This document shows, in pieces, positions 1 through 11,900 of a stretch of 64,000 nt of DNA (position 1 is its first letter; the number at the start of each line of letters is the position of its first letter). The translations under genes were made by a program, and so were the position numbers. Under the pieces are notes generated by a model. The model was not told the DNA's origin, searched no databases, and saw only the letters and a program-made list of their open reading frames with translations. This stretch comes from Xiphophorus maculatus (lineage: Eukaryota; Chordata; Actinopteri; Cyprinodontiformes; Poeciliidae), in the NCBI RefSeq assembly GCF_002775205.1, contig NC_036461.1, positions 20,060,015 through 20,124,014 on the forward strand, written 5' to 3'.

Positions 1-1995
1 TTTATACACCAAAACAAACATGTGAGTCTAGCACTAGTGGGAGAATTGACTCATGGTATTTTGCCAAAGACAACAAAGAAGTCCTCCAACTGCTAAATAA
101 AATATGACTTCACTCCATTTTTGTTTACGTTTTGTGAAGAAGGAAGTTGTGCTCTTTGTCTTCTTCGGAGGTTTTCACGTTGTTTCTTTAAGTGGTTCGC
201 CCACAGGCGAGGTGGGGGAAGGTTTTCCAAAGGGTTTGACACAGTGCAGTGTGAACCACACCATGTGAAAATGTAACAAATGTTGCAATTTTGATCCCCA
301 TGAGGTGGGCAAACTGTCAGCGTGTTTTCAACACCAAGAAGGTAGTTAGGTTGCTCTACACTGAACTTAATAACTTCATCTCAAATGATGTCAAGCTAAA
401 GGTAAACATCATTGGTACTGAGAAAACTCTGCTCCAAACAGCTGTCTGTAGCATTCAGTCACCTCCATGGGAGTCTAACAGGAGACATGAGACCACTTAC
501 TGGGTGTGTGTAGAGGCCAACATTTACACATTCAAATAAATGTAAATCAGTCTTACACATGAGGCCCTGCTGGCTGCATGGTCAGAAATCAGTTGGAGAT
601 GCTGGTAATTGTTAAACAGACTCTGTGACTACTAATATTTAACTTGAAAAATCAGACATTTATTAATGCTTTCCAGCATTGTCATGAATCACACATGCTA
701 TTTCTGTTTAGAACATTCCTAAATGTGGTAAACTAGGGGTGGGCGATATAGATTTAAAGTCTTATCACAATGTTTCGTAGTACTATTGTAATAATGATAA
801 AAGTGACAATAAGAACTATTTCTTACCTATGTTTTATATAGCCACCCCTACTGTAAAAACAGAAACACTCAGAGAAAGTGTACTCACTATGACAGAGTGA
901 AGTGTTAAAACAGCACTGTTTTAACACTTGCTTAAGACTATGTTCTCTCTGTACACACGTAGGTTTTCTCTGGGTACTCTGGCTTCCTTCCACTGCCCAA
1001 AACAATTGGCTGATTAATTTAGCTCTTTGTGTCACCCTTCTCTGTCTGTGTGTGTGGCTGACCATGGAATGTGATGATAGATAAAACAGTAATTCCCCTT
1101 TCTTACTTGGTTTCAACAATTTCCCTGCTGAGTAGAGGAAAAGCTAAAGACTGAAGCCGCTTTCATGGTTTCCTTCACTCTCTGCTGTACTAACAGTGAA
1201 ACGGACTCTTAGCATCATGCTACCACCACTGTGCTTGACAATAACAGAGCACTCGTATCAAAACGTCAACTTTCTCCCTGTCATGATCAAACAGCCCAGT
1301 CTTTGTCTCTTGTTTTTCTGAGGCGTTTCTCCATTAGGCGCTGTTGTCTGTGGGTGTAGGTCCAAATTTCAGACGTGTCTGAAGGTTCCACTTTTGGTGT
1401 GAACACTTCTCTTTTCCTGTCATTGAAGTGTTCAGATGAGGAAATATTGGATTTTCCAAACACATTCAGTCGCCTTTTGGAAAGGATAGAATTGACATTA
1501 AGGTTCTGGATTGGCCTTGAACTCATCCCTGTTGAACAAATGACTTTTTACTTACGTTTATTGAACAGGTTTATTATTATTTGTTTTAAAAAATGATTGA
1601 AAAACATTATAAAATCCCCAAATTAATGTTGTTGATGCCAGTGATGAGTGGATGCTTTTTAATGATCGGTGATCGGTCAGAAAACTGCAATCAGTTCACC
1701 CCTACATTCAATGCTGCCGCCATGTTTTGTTATGATACTCATGAGATGTCACAAAGCATGAAGGTTAAGGAAAAGACATATCATATTAAAAGGGTCAATT
1801 TAAGGGTTTTATAAATTAATGTTGGGCCATTTGAAGAAAAATCAATTCAAACTGATTGTTAATAAATCCAGCCGTAGTGTTTATTATCCCTAGATCTGCG
1901 TTTGTTATTAAAGTGAACAAAGCCCGTGAAGGTAAATTCTGAGTGTGAATGCGTTCTGATGATTATCAAGCCTTTTTCCCTCTGGGTTTCTGCAG
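1..1995 (+). other. baz1a: baz1a last intron (partial)
   Basis: This stretch lies directly upstream of the last baz1a coding exon, and I found no further baz1a exon in it. It ends in a pyrimidine-rich tract and TGCAG acceptor just before 1996. It holds repeat fragments: a GGGGTGGGCGATAT-type MITE end near 735 and a diverged L2-type LINE tail near 936-1075. The piece at 1640-1700 recurs in cfl2 intron 2 near 12660-12715. Short open frames here show no recognisable protein. Confidence 0.6.
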
Positions 1996-2171
1996 GCGAC
2001 TACATCTCCGACGTGGAGTTGATGTTCTCCAACTGCCTTCAGTACAATCCTCGCCACACTAACGAGGCGAAGGCCGGCGTGCGCCTGCAGCAGTTTTTCC
2101 ACTCGGCGCTCAACCGTCTGGGCCTCAGAGAGCGATGCTCCGCTCCACCTGCCAAACGCTCCCGACAGTGA
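1996..2171 (+). CDS. baz1a: BAZ1A (ACF1) last coding exon, bromodomain C-terminus (partial gene)
   Basis: BAZ1A/ACF1 is the large non-catalytic subunit of the ISWI remodellers ACF and CHRAC, which space nucleosomes in the nucleus; its C-terminal bromodomain contacts histone tails. Only the final exon is present. It starts with two bases of a split codon after a TGCAG acceptor, encodes about 58 residues and stops at 2169-2171. The visible stretch DYISDVELMFSNCLQYNPR is the last part of a bromodomain, including the YNP motif whose Asn is the acetyl-lysine-binding residue, followed by EAKAGVRLQQFFHSALNRLGL and a basic tail ending KRSRQ, as in vertebrate BAZ1A. The PHD finger, DDT domain and the rest of the bromodomain lie upstream of the window. 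BAZ1B and BAZ2 are less likely because of the tail and the neighbouring cfl2 and snx6. Confidence 0.9.
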
Positions 2172-4353
2172 CCTCGCCACCGTACGTCCTGCTGCTGGCT
2201 CCGGGGCCCCACACATACAGACCGACTCTCACAAAGTATTGCTGTTGTTTCCAGATTATTCCTTGGTGACCTTTGACCCTAATCAGCTGGCGGATGCAGC
2301 CAAGAGTTGAAATAAATGAAAGAGGGCATTCAAAACGGTGCAAATTTAAAAGTTGATGAGCAGATATTCCACAAAGGTGGAGTTATCTCAGAGTTTATCC
2401 TCGGTTACGTTGGCCTGATGTGTTACTTCTGTTACGTCTGCTGTGAGACGACAACGTAGTAGAAAAGCTGTGGGCTCCTTCCTGAGGCAGTTGGGTCTGC
2501 GGGGAATTTCTCTGACCGTATCAGCAGACGTGTTGAACACACAGACTTGGTGCTGTAGGACAGTAGAGCCAGTAGAGTCCCTGCTAATTCCCCACCTTTT
2601 GAAAAGCAAAAACCACTGAGGAACATTTGCACTGACCGGTAAGACTCGCACGAGGTTTCTTATGTTTTGCTCAGGGACAGAATCTTTGTTATAAATGAAA
2701 ACGTGTTTGTATCAAGCAGCAGATTTTCACTCTTGTTATGCCACTGGTGCTCAGCGTTCAAATATATGGAAGTCTGGTGCTGCCAAAATCAAAATGATCA
2801 AATGTACATAGGTGTGAACTGGCCTAATTGGGTATGAGAGATGGCATTGTTTGCATTGAAACAATTCTTTCATACTTCAATAAATAGTCACTGTTAAACT
2901 AAAAACTAATGGACATTCTTACAACCACAAAAAAAAGGAATTGTAGAAATATTTAGTACTTAAAAACAAAAAAATCTGACAGTATTTTTTTCTGTCATTT
3001 GTGTTCCTCTCTCCCAGCATACAGAACCATGATCATATATTATCATGGTTTCCTCGATGCTCTGAGGTCAGCTATTGAAAACCACTATATATATAAATAT
3101 ACAGAGCCAGTTTGCAGTGTAAAAAAAAAAAAGAGTAGTTTTTTTCATACTTTGATCAAAGTTTTTATTTTTTATTTTGGCAGCAATGTAGCATTTTCAA
3201 GTGTACATAAAGAAAATTAAAATGAAAGCCATACATTATGGAAAGATGTCTGTTAAAATGCCTTAAAGATCAGATCCTAAATCTTTTTCTTTTGCAAATA
3301 AATAAAAAAATTACTAATAAATTAATAAATGTGATACATTTTAAAGACATTGCGTTTGTAAAACATTTTGATTTGGCTGTTAGACTAACAGTTTTTTTTA
3401 TGGGGCATTAACATGCAGAACCTTCTAAACATTCAGACTTTAAAGTTTTTTTTCCCCGTCTGACATTTAAAAAGTGAATTATACTAGACATTTAAAAATA
3501 GTTACGTCAACCATAAGCAACAACTGATTTTTAAAGTGAGGAAACCACAATTCACTTTTTAAGGTTAGGAGAGGAGTGTCTGAATGTGAGGAAAACACCT
3601 GTCCTCCTGGAAAGGTTGGACATGGATTTAGTTCCTGGCAGCTGACCCCGCCTCTCAGGGATTGGTGTTCTGTTATTGGCTCAGAGTTTCACATGGAACT
3701 GGGATGTTTAGCAGTCTGAAGTATACAACTATAAGATATGAGTGGAAGCCCATGCCACTCTGCAGTCCCAATCTGTTTGCAGTAATGGCTGCTGCTTTAA
3801 AACAAAATGAAAGACTTAAGGTTGAGAGAGGAGAGGAACACCAAGCTGACCTTACAGGCAGAAAATAAAATTTGGAAGAAGAGCGGTTCTGCTGATGACT
3901 TTAGTTTTTGCAGATATATAGGTCTCAAAAACATGTCTGTTGATTTCCATCTTCACACATTTTAATTGTGTTGTTCACATTCCTTTTTAAAATTTGAGTG
4001 TAAAGTTGGGCGTCTCTTCCTGAGAGAGAAAGCAATTTCGTTCTAAAATTGTGAATTGTTCCTTTAAGACCTCCAGTTGCTGCAGTGGGCTTGTAGTTTT
4101 AGTCGTTTGTTGTTTTTTTGTTGTTTGTTTTACTACTGCACCATTTCCTGTCTTTGATGTTCTGCTACATTTACATTCCCACTCCCTGATGCTGATGGTG
4201 GTGTGTCAGCTGTGGACACTACACTGGAGCTACTGCAGCCATCTCTCACTGCTCTGTATCTGTATTTATTTAGTTGAAGCATTCATTTCACTGTCTTTAT
4301 TTATGACTGCTAGTTGCCCTCAACTTCTGATGTTCTGATGTAAAAAAATAAAG
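2172..4353 (+). other. baz1a: probable baz1a 3' UTR and downstream sequence
   Basis: No coding exon was recognised here. AATAAA hexamers occur at 2311 and at 4348; the second is followed by GT- and T-rich sequence and looks the better polyadenylation site, which would give a 3' UTR of about 2.2 kb. The ORF at 4051-4338 is hydrophobic and low in complexity, with no family resemblance. The extent of the UTR is inferred. Confidence 0.35.
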
Positions 4354-5800
4354 TGAGTTTTTACTGAGACTGCTACTCCTGAACCCTCAATGTTTATAAG
4401 TCTTTTTGTTGAGCAGTATTATATATTTTCCATATGCGCAGTGCCGTTTTGTAGCATAATCAAGTAAATGTTACATTCAGTTATAAAAATGCTATATATA
4501 TATCAAATATGACTTAGATGAAATCCAATGCAAAAAATGCATGCATCTTAAGGAAAGATTATGTAGAGATATTGAAGCGGTATCAGAATTCCTAAGACGG
4601 GACGTTGTAGCTTGGACATAAATTGGTCTTTTAAGCAGATAAGAAAACAAAGTTAATGTTTTTGGAGTGACCATCACAAAACCCAGATCTGTTTCATGGA
4701 AAATTTGTGTGCAGTCCTCAATGGTGTGTTTTTGAAGAATTGTAAAAAAAAAAAAAAAAAAATGTATGGAAAACCAAACTATTGCCTTGATATTGGTTTC
4801 TAAAAAAACCCTAAAAACTCTTCACCTCTTGGCATAGTAATAACTTAGAAATAATATTGAGCGGTTGGTTTACTGTATGGTTTTGTTGGATTTAAATCAT
4901 TTTAGACCCTAGGTGTTCTTTCTTATTACCATGTGTTCCAGTAGACAGGAGATTCCTACAGAAGGATATCCTTTAAGAAGAAGAATTACTTTATTCGTCC
5001 CAGCAGGGAAATTATTTAAATTAATTACTTTAATGAGCTGTTAAATTATTTACTAAAAGTATCACAATTTAATACTATTTGCAAAAAGATTTTAAACAGA
5101 ACTCTACAATTTAATCCATTGGTTTTATTTATGCCACAAAGGCAATCGTTTTTCCCACTGTTTAAACTTGAATGAAATCTGATGGCCATATGCTTAGCTG
5201 CATATGTAATTACGCAACACCTCAATTTTTTTTTATTGGTGTTAAAAAATTCTACATGCATCTAGAAACTGGGAGCACATATTTTGTCTTGCAGTTTTTA
5301 TGAACTTTCTAATTAAAAAATCCGAATTGGTCAAATTTAGAAGTAGCAGGTGGGACATAAACACCTGAAATTAGTATCGGCCAAAAAAAACCCTGATCAG
5401 TGATTTTTTATTTATTTATTTTTTGTTCAGATGAATAGCTGAGGGGACTGAGTTGTTCTTTTCTGTTTAAAACTGACAAAAAGTCTGGTGACTCCCAACA
5501 CTTGTTAATCAACCGGAACAGCTTTGGGATATGTTTCAAGGTTATAACTTTTCAAACATCGGTTTATTTTCATACTGATAACCACACGGTGTACGTTTAT
5601 ACAAAATGCCTTTTGAGTTGATTTCTAATTTAAGAGGCAAAGGTTCCAAATTACCAGCCTAGCAGACTGAATTCCATACATTTGGAAGTAAATGTGTATG
5701 TATATCCAACAAGACCGCAATTTAACCAGTTTCTCCATAAGAGGAAGTTTCCATTAAAAAAAAAAGAAAGAAGAAGTAGGAATAAAGTCCAAGAAGAAAG
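4354..5800. other. baz1a-cfl2 intergenic region
   Basis: I see no gene here. It contains a fragment of the TTAA-flanked MITE family (about 4414-4530), poly-A and poly-T runs, and AT-rich unique sequence. Confidence 0.5.
4414..4530 (-). mobile_element. TTAA-type MITE fragment, third copy
   Basis: The order GCAGTATTATATATTTTCC, then AATCAAGTAAATGTTACATT, then a run of TATATATCAAATATGACTT matches in reverse the right end of the 561-bp element at 23848-24408, and matches in forward direction the copy at about 44235. It diverges after about 4530, so this is a truncated and mutated copy. Confidence 0.5.
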
Positions 5801-5939
5801 GAGCAGACCAGTTGTAGCCCCGCCTCTCTCTCCCTGCTCCTTCCTCCTCCTCCGGTCAGTCGGCTACATTCCCTGCTACCTTTCACCCCGAGAAACCTCA
5901 GTCTGATTCCGACGCAGTGCGGACAAATCCCGGAATAAA
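5800..5939 (+). promoter_or_regulatory. cfl2: cfl2 promoter and 5' UTR
   Basis: This is a pyrimidine- and GC-rich stretch just before the cfl2 initiator ATG, with a GC-box-like CCCCGCC near 5819, long CT tracts and no TATA box close to the start. That is typical of a broad housekeeping promoter. The transcription start itself cannot be placed from sequence alone. Confidence 0.5.
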
Positions 5940-8900
5940 ATGGTAAGTACTATTTGGAGATTTTCCGCCTGATGTACAAAGGCGTGTGAAATGGGTCCAG
6001 TCGCCGCATCAATCCTGCGGGTCTCCCGCAGACGGTGGAGCGAGTCGGTGGGTAGCGTGTTGTTAGCTAGCATGGCTGCCGCCGCTCTTAGTCCGCAAAA
6101 TTCTGCCTCTGTTCGGGTGTCTACGTCACCAAGAAACGGTTCTGGCACCAAGACTCTTCCTTCTGTTCTTAATGGAATTACATACTTTTCATATTAATTC
6201 AAAGATATGGCGTCGAAGCCGGTACCCATTGTAACAATCTGGGCCGGCCCTGCCCTGTGGCCGTGGCGTGGAGCTTCGGGCGGCCATCTTATCTGCTGTG
6301 GTGCTGCTCGGCCGACCAACCCGCACCCAGCTGTCCCGGGCTGATCCAGGCCCGCCGAACCGATCGAACCGTGGCTGTGAGGCCGACTCTCTGCCAGGCT
6401 GAGTCACACAGTGACGGTGCAGACCGTGTGGAGGCCTGGGAGAGTTCCACTCCTCTAAGGAACAGAACATTTAATCAAAGAAAGTAATTTAATGGACACA
6501 GAAACGATTGGAATTAATTTATGGTTAATTCCTTTACAAGTTGTCAGTTAATCTGTTCATTTTAAAGTTGGTTTCAGTTAGTTACACTATGTGAGGAGGA
6601 GGAGGAGGAGGGTGGGGCATTTTAATCACAAGGCTTATTGTTGTAAAGTATTTTAATCTAATCCAGCTAATCTAGTTTTTCTGACACACCTTTTATTTTC
6701 TTGAAAACATAATGAGACATGAAACGACTGAATCATCTGTTAAACGCTGTAATTCAGAGACTTAGTTGTAAAGCATACATTGATATTTAGGTGGTTTACT
6801 TAAAAGCGGGAGGTTTAGGTGATTTGGAAACACAGTAGTGATAACTTTATTATTGAAGTTTCACATAAGAGTTGAATGAAGGCGTTGATTCAAGTCTGTA
6901 CGGTTCTAGAAAACCTCTGCCTGGCTTCTTATCTTGTCCAGTTAATCGCTCTGACCTAAGTTAGCCACACCTTCAAACATAAATGGTTATTTGTCAGGAA
7001 TCAAAAGTCTCACCTTAAAAGGTATAACTCTCCTATGACCATAAATGTCTTCAAACTACAGGTGCACCGTGATTTCCCATCACGATTTGTAAAGTTGTGA
7101 CCTGTGATTTACTTATTATAAAACTATAACACAATTCTTTTTCACTTATTCACATATTGACGTGTTGAACCGTCTTGAAAAGGCATATTTAAAAATACGC
7201 TGATTTCTCTGGAACAGTCGTGGGTTACTGAACAGTCTCTCTTCCTCAGCAGTTATTGAACAGAGGTATCAATACAAATGAACCCAGATAAAAAAAAAAG
7301 AATTGCAGCAAATTTAAATGACTCCTTCACAAGACAGAAGAATAGCTCAGAATGTTCTCCTTTGCACAAAACATCACAAGATGTTAAATTTGATTTAGTA
7401 TTTAAAAAAATAGAATTGTCAACAAAACAAAAATCAGTGCATGCTGTAAGTCCTCTTGGTTAAAATTGCCAAAGACTATTACAGAGATTTGGCAAACAGC
7501 TGTTCTGCTGCAGTAAAGGATGTCATCGTATTTGCAAAGGTAGATGAACATGACTAAAAAAAAGAAACTGTCTGCTGATTTGTGATGGAAGTTGAACTGT
7601 TTGGTGAAAACTGCTCAAAAAGCTGAACTGAAGCACAACTGTTAAACGAGCTAAGCTGTGCTCAGACACGTTACGTATGGTTGACTGTCAAACCATCTAC
7701 CAAAAACATCTGAGCTGTCAATGGGGTCCTGAGCTGAACCTTATCCAGAACACCTGGAATAGGATATATGCTGCAATTAGCAAAAATACTGTTAGATGAC
7801 ATGGTGCTGGTTAGCCAACATGCTAGTTGGCTAACATTAATTTATTCAACTTAGCATAGCAATTAAAAGATATGTCAAAATCAACCAGTGTAATGTTAAG
7901 CATTTAAATGGCCATGTTGGCTAACTCTAGCATGTTGGTTAATCTTAGCTTGCACCATCTGCTGTGCTAAGAGCCATTTAGGAAGAATTAGCTGAAATAC
8001 TGCCACTAGCAGGTTGGCAAATGTTAGCTTCCTACCAGCTTAGTAGCTATAAATGAGCTAAGACGCTAATATTAGCTTGTTAAGGCTATCTTGTTGAGCA
8101 ATATTGATTTATTTCTACTAGTATGGATACTGCTACTCTGGTTACATGCAACAAGTTGGTGAAATGTTAATGTCAGTTAAAATGCTAATTTTGGCTAACA
8201 TTGAACTTACTCAATTTAGAAACTAAATTGCTGAAATTAACCTAAAAGCTAAAACAAACTTGGTGGTTAATTTTTCTTTTGCTTTTAGTATGCTAATAAC
8301 ACCATTGTATGTTGTTCCAACTAAAATGTTACTGTAAGTCAAGATGCTATGATGGGGTGTTGCTACCATTCTAGCTAAAATTAACATTTTCTAAAATTTA
8401 AAAGAAAAAAATCAAATGAACTAATAGGATTGTACTTAATATTTAGATAGGATTGATAAATTAATTATTCAAAATGCTGATTTGCGCAACAATCCAATCT
8501 GACCCGTTTCCACCTCGACTTATTGTCCTTCTTTGGACAGCAACGCAGCAAACACACACTCAGCCCCTCTCTTCCTGTCAATGACTCACCTGAACATTCA
8601 TGGCTGAGAATAAAACGGTGATCTGGAAGTTTCTTTTAAGGAACTTTTAAGCTAGCAACACACGGCACCATTTTTTAAAAACCTTTATTGCACAATCTTG
8701 CCTTTAGCATGCAGTAGTTACACAGCCAGTCCACCCAGACCAGAAATCTAGATGAAACAGATTGTTGTTTTTTTGTTTGTTTGTTTGTTTTAGTTCATTC
8801 ATTCATTTATGGAAGGTTTGTTTGAGAAAATGCATGTTGAGAAAATCCATTGGCCTTGTTGTGTAATTATGCTGATGGATGAGAATAAGAGTATTTTATT

Positions 8901-11900
8901 GAAAACAGTTTTTTCTCCTGTTGCCCAAGTCTGGTTATTAATGTCTTATTACTTGGCAACCAAAACAACCACTATATATACTGTATATACATCTATATAT
9001 GCCCAATTATTATTAATCGGTTAATCCAGAGCAAGATCAGCTCTACACTGTATTGATGCTAAGTCCTGTTCACATGTAGATGTTAGAATGATTTTCTTTT
9101 GGGTATTTTTTTCCTTTCCTACAAATGATCAAGTGTTCACTAAAGGAATGCTGATATTGCATTTTAGGCAATAAAGAAGGAATTTAATTATTTATTTGCA
9201 CATTTTATTGTATTACTAATATTGTGTAAAAAGACTTCAGTGGTTAAATAAAAAAAATGTCTAGGATGTGCCATTATTTTTCATCTGATTAATCAATAGA
9301 GTAATTGCTTCCTAAAAATAATGGTTAGCTCCAGACTTCAGCCTCTTGGTGCTTCTGTAATTCTCTGGGACTTGGTGTTTGGTTTCTGTCTGCACCACAC
9401 TAGATATAATGTGAGAGAACTAAAGACTCATCAGATGATTTAGGACTTCAGAGCTAAGTGTTGCTGTAAAATGCCGACTGTTTAAACAGGGAAAAAACAG
9501 TGCTGACCACAGCAGAGCCAGGAACGTGTCGGAACGATCCCTGAATGCCTCCCCCTCCCGTCTCCCCCTGCAGGCATCAGGTGTGACAGTAAACGATGAA
9601 GTCATCAGGGTTTTCAACGACATGAAGGTGAGGAAGTCTTCAACTCAGGAAGAGGTGAGGAAGAGGAAGAAGGCCGTGCTGTTCTGTCTGAGCGAGGACA
9701 GGAAGAAGATCATTGTGGAAGAGGGGAAGCAGATCCTGGTGGGAGACATCGGCGAAACCGTGGAAGACCCCTACGGCTGCTTCGTCAAGCTCCTCCCCCC
9801 CAATGACTGTAGATACGCGCTGTATGACGCCACCTACGAAACCAGGGAGTCCAAGAAGGAGGACCTGGTCTTCATCTTCTGGTACGGTACTGGTGGCGTG
9901 GTGATGGGGGAACATGATATGTTTTAAACAGGGTTATTAATTCCCAGGCTGAACTTTTAACTGACTGAAATCATTTTCTTTTGTTTTATTTTTTTCTTAT
10001 TGAGCCTTTTGAGAAAACTTACTATCAATTCTTTAGAAACAGCACACCATAGTATTCCTGCCTGTCACTATAACATTTTGCTGGACAATAAATTGTGCCA
10101 GAAGTTATTGCGATAAACGATAATATTGTTGTTTTGGAACAATTTTCAAGTGATGCAAAGAGAATGGCATAATGATGTAAGAACACACTCTTAAACATCA
10201 ATAAACTTTAAATGCGAAAGAACATCTAACACTGGAACTGTAAGACATTCTAAATAGCCAAAATAAACAAAATAGACATAACAAATAAATGAATTATGAA
10301 AGAAATGTCTGTAAACCAAATTGTTTGGTTGAGGCCACAGCACCAGACTGCAGACCTTTAGAAAAAATCCTGCAAATGGAAATTGTCCAGCTTGTTTTCA
10401 TTTCTTGATTTATTGATTGTTGCGATAGGCTTACGTAATAATTTTTCATTGTTTGAGATCACGGTTGGGTCATGCCGCTTGCTTACTCGCACGCTGGAAG
10501 AAAACGCCAATCAAAGCGAAGTGACAGGCAGCAGGTTAACCCGGCGTCCATGTTTCCACTCCTCACAGCCCTGCGGCGCGTTAAGAGGAACGTAATCCTC
10601 AGCCTGGTTGGGATTACATTCTGTGCCATCGGTTCAGAGGAAAGCCACACCTGCTCTGCATGGCTGCTGTTCTGATTGGCTCACAGGAACGACCACCAGA
10701 GACTCACCTGGAGCAAATCCTCTTTTTCTGGAAGATTTGTTCTCATTGCTCAGTTCTGCTGTGTTAGCTGCAGGTTTACTGATGCTAATATTCATAGAAT
10801 GCTCTGTGAATAGCTTTCTATGAATACTAGACACATTTCATGTCTAGTATAAAATGTGTGCTGCAAGTTTAGCAGCAGCAGAGACGCCTCCATTCAGAAG
10901 CAGTTATTGCACAGCTGTGGATAATAATTCAGACATTATTTTTGTTTCAGGGATTATTTGATAGTCGATGGCAGCAGAACATGATCACACAGTGATGTCT
11001 TTAAATGGCCTGTTTTTAGAGCACTACATTAACAAATCCTTTTTTTTTTCTGCTGGCTCTGTCAGGCTGCTTTCAGACTTGCTTTGACTTTTTTTTCGGC
11101 TCGCCTAATTCACGTCAACTTTTAGATTTCTCTCGGAGCAGCAATACATTTTTAGCATTTTTCAGACGTTGGTTCAGGCTTTGACTCGGTCTAAAATTAT
11201 ACTGTGCTGCTTTCATTTTTCTGCCCCATGTTGTATTTTAGGTTTCCAGCTGTGACAACTCATCTCAAGCACAATGTCATAATTACTTACCTAAATTCCT
11301 CACCGATGCCAAAATTAAAGACTGAATCTGTCGATTAAAACCGTAAAAATAAAAACATGTCAGCTCTACAGATGTGTTCTGTCTGGCAGCCATTCCGGTA
11401 CTCAAAGTTGTAGCAGCTCAGTGTTATGAAGTGTGATGTATTCATTCTAACACATTGAACCCTCGTTTTTCGCAGGGGTTATGTTCCAAAAAGAACCCGT
11501 GATAGGCGAAATCCGTGAAGTAATAACCTTTTTTTTTTTTTTTTTACAATTATTATACAATGAAATACTCCATAGACCAAAGAACAAAACCTTTTTACAG
11601 GCCCAAACATTTGTTTAACAAATGAAAGTACTGTATAAACTTTTTTTTTTTTTTTACAAATAACTACTGTACTGTAAAATAATAATTTTAATCATCAATA
11701 CGAACTAAAGGCGGATTCCCGTGCCCGAATTGCGGAGATCAGCGCCCCCCCACCGCAACCCGAGTCATTGCATTAGAACGGGAGAAAATGAAAAATGATT
11801 ATGAAAAAAAAATACAAAGTACAGTAGGACAAATAGTGACTCATGTGTATTTCACTGTTCTTCTGATGCCGCTGCATCCTGACTCCACTCTGTAGCTTTT

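Noticed and set aside
291-539. 82-residue open frame near the window start
   Set aside because: No resemblance to BAZ1A or any known domain; it lies in intronic DNA.
1911-1932. Possible penultimate baz1a exon piece reading VNKARE before GTAAAT
   Set aside because: It faintly recalls the BAZ1A VNKCEY stretch, but the preceding residues do not match the bromodomain and no acceptor fits.
4051-4338. Hydrophobic 95-residue open frame after baz1a
   Set aside because: Low-complexity, no family likeness, and it sits where a 3' UTR is expected just before an AATAAA.
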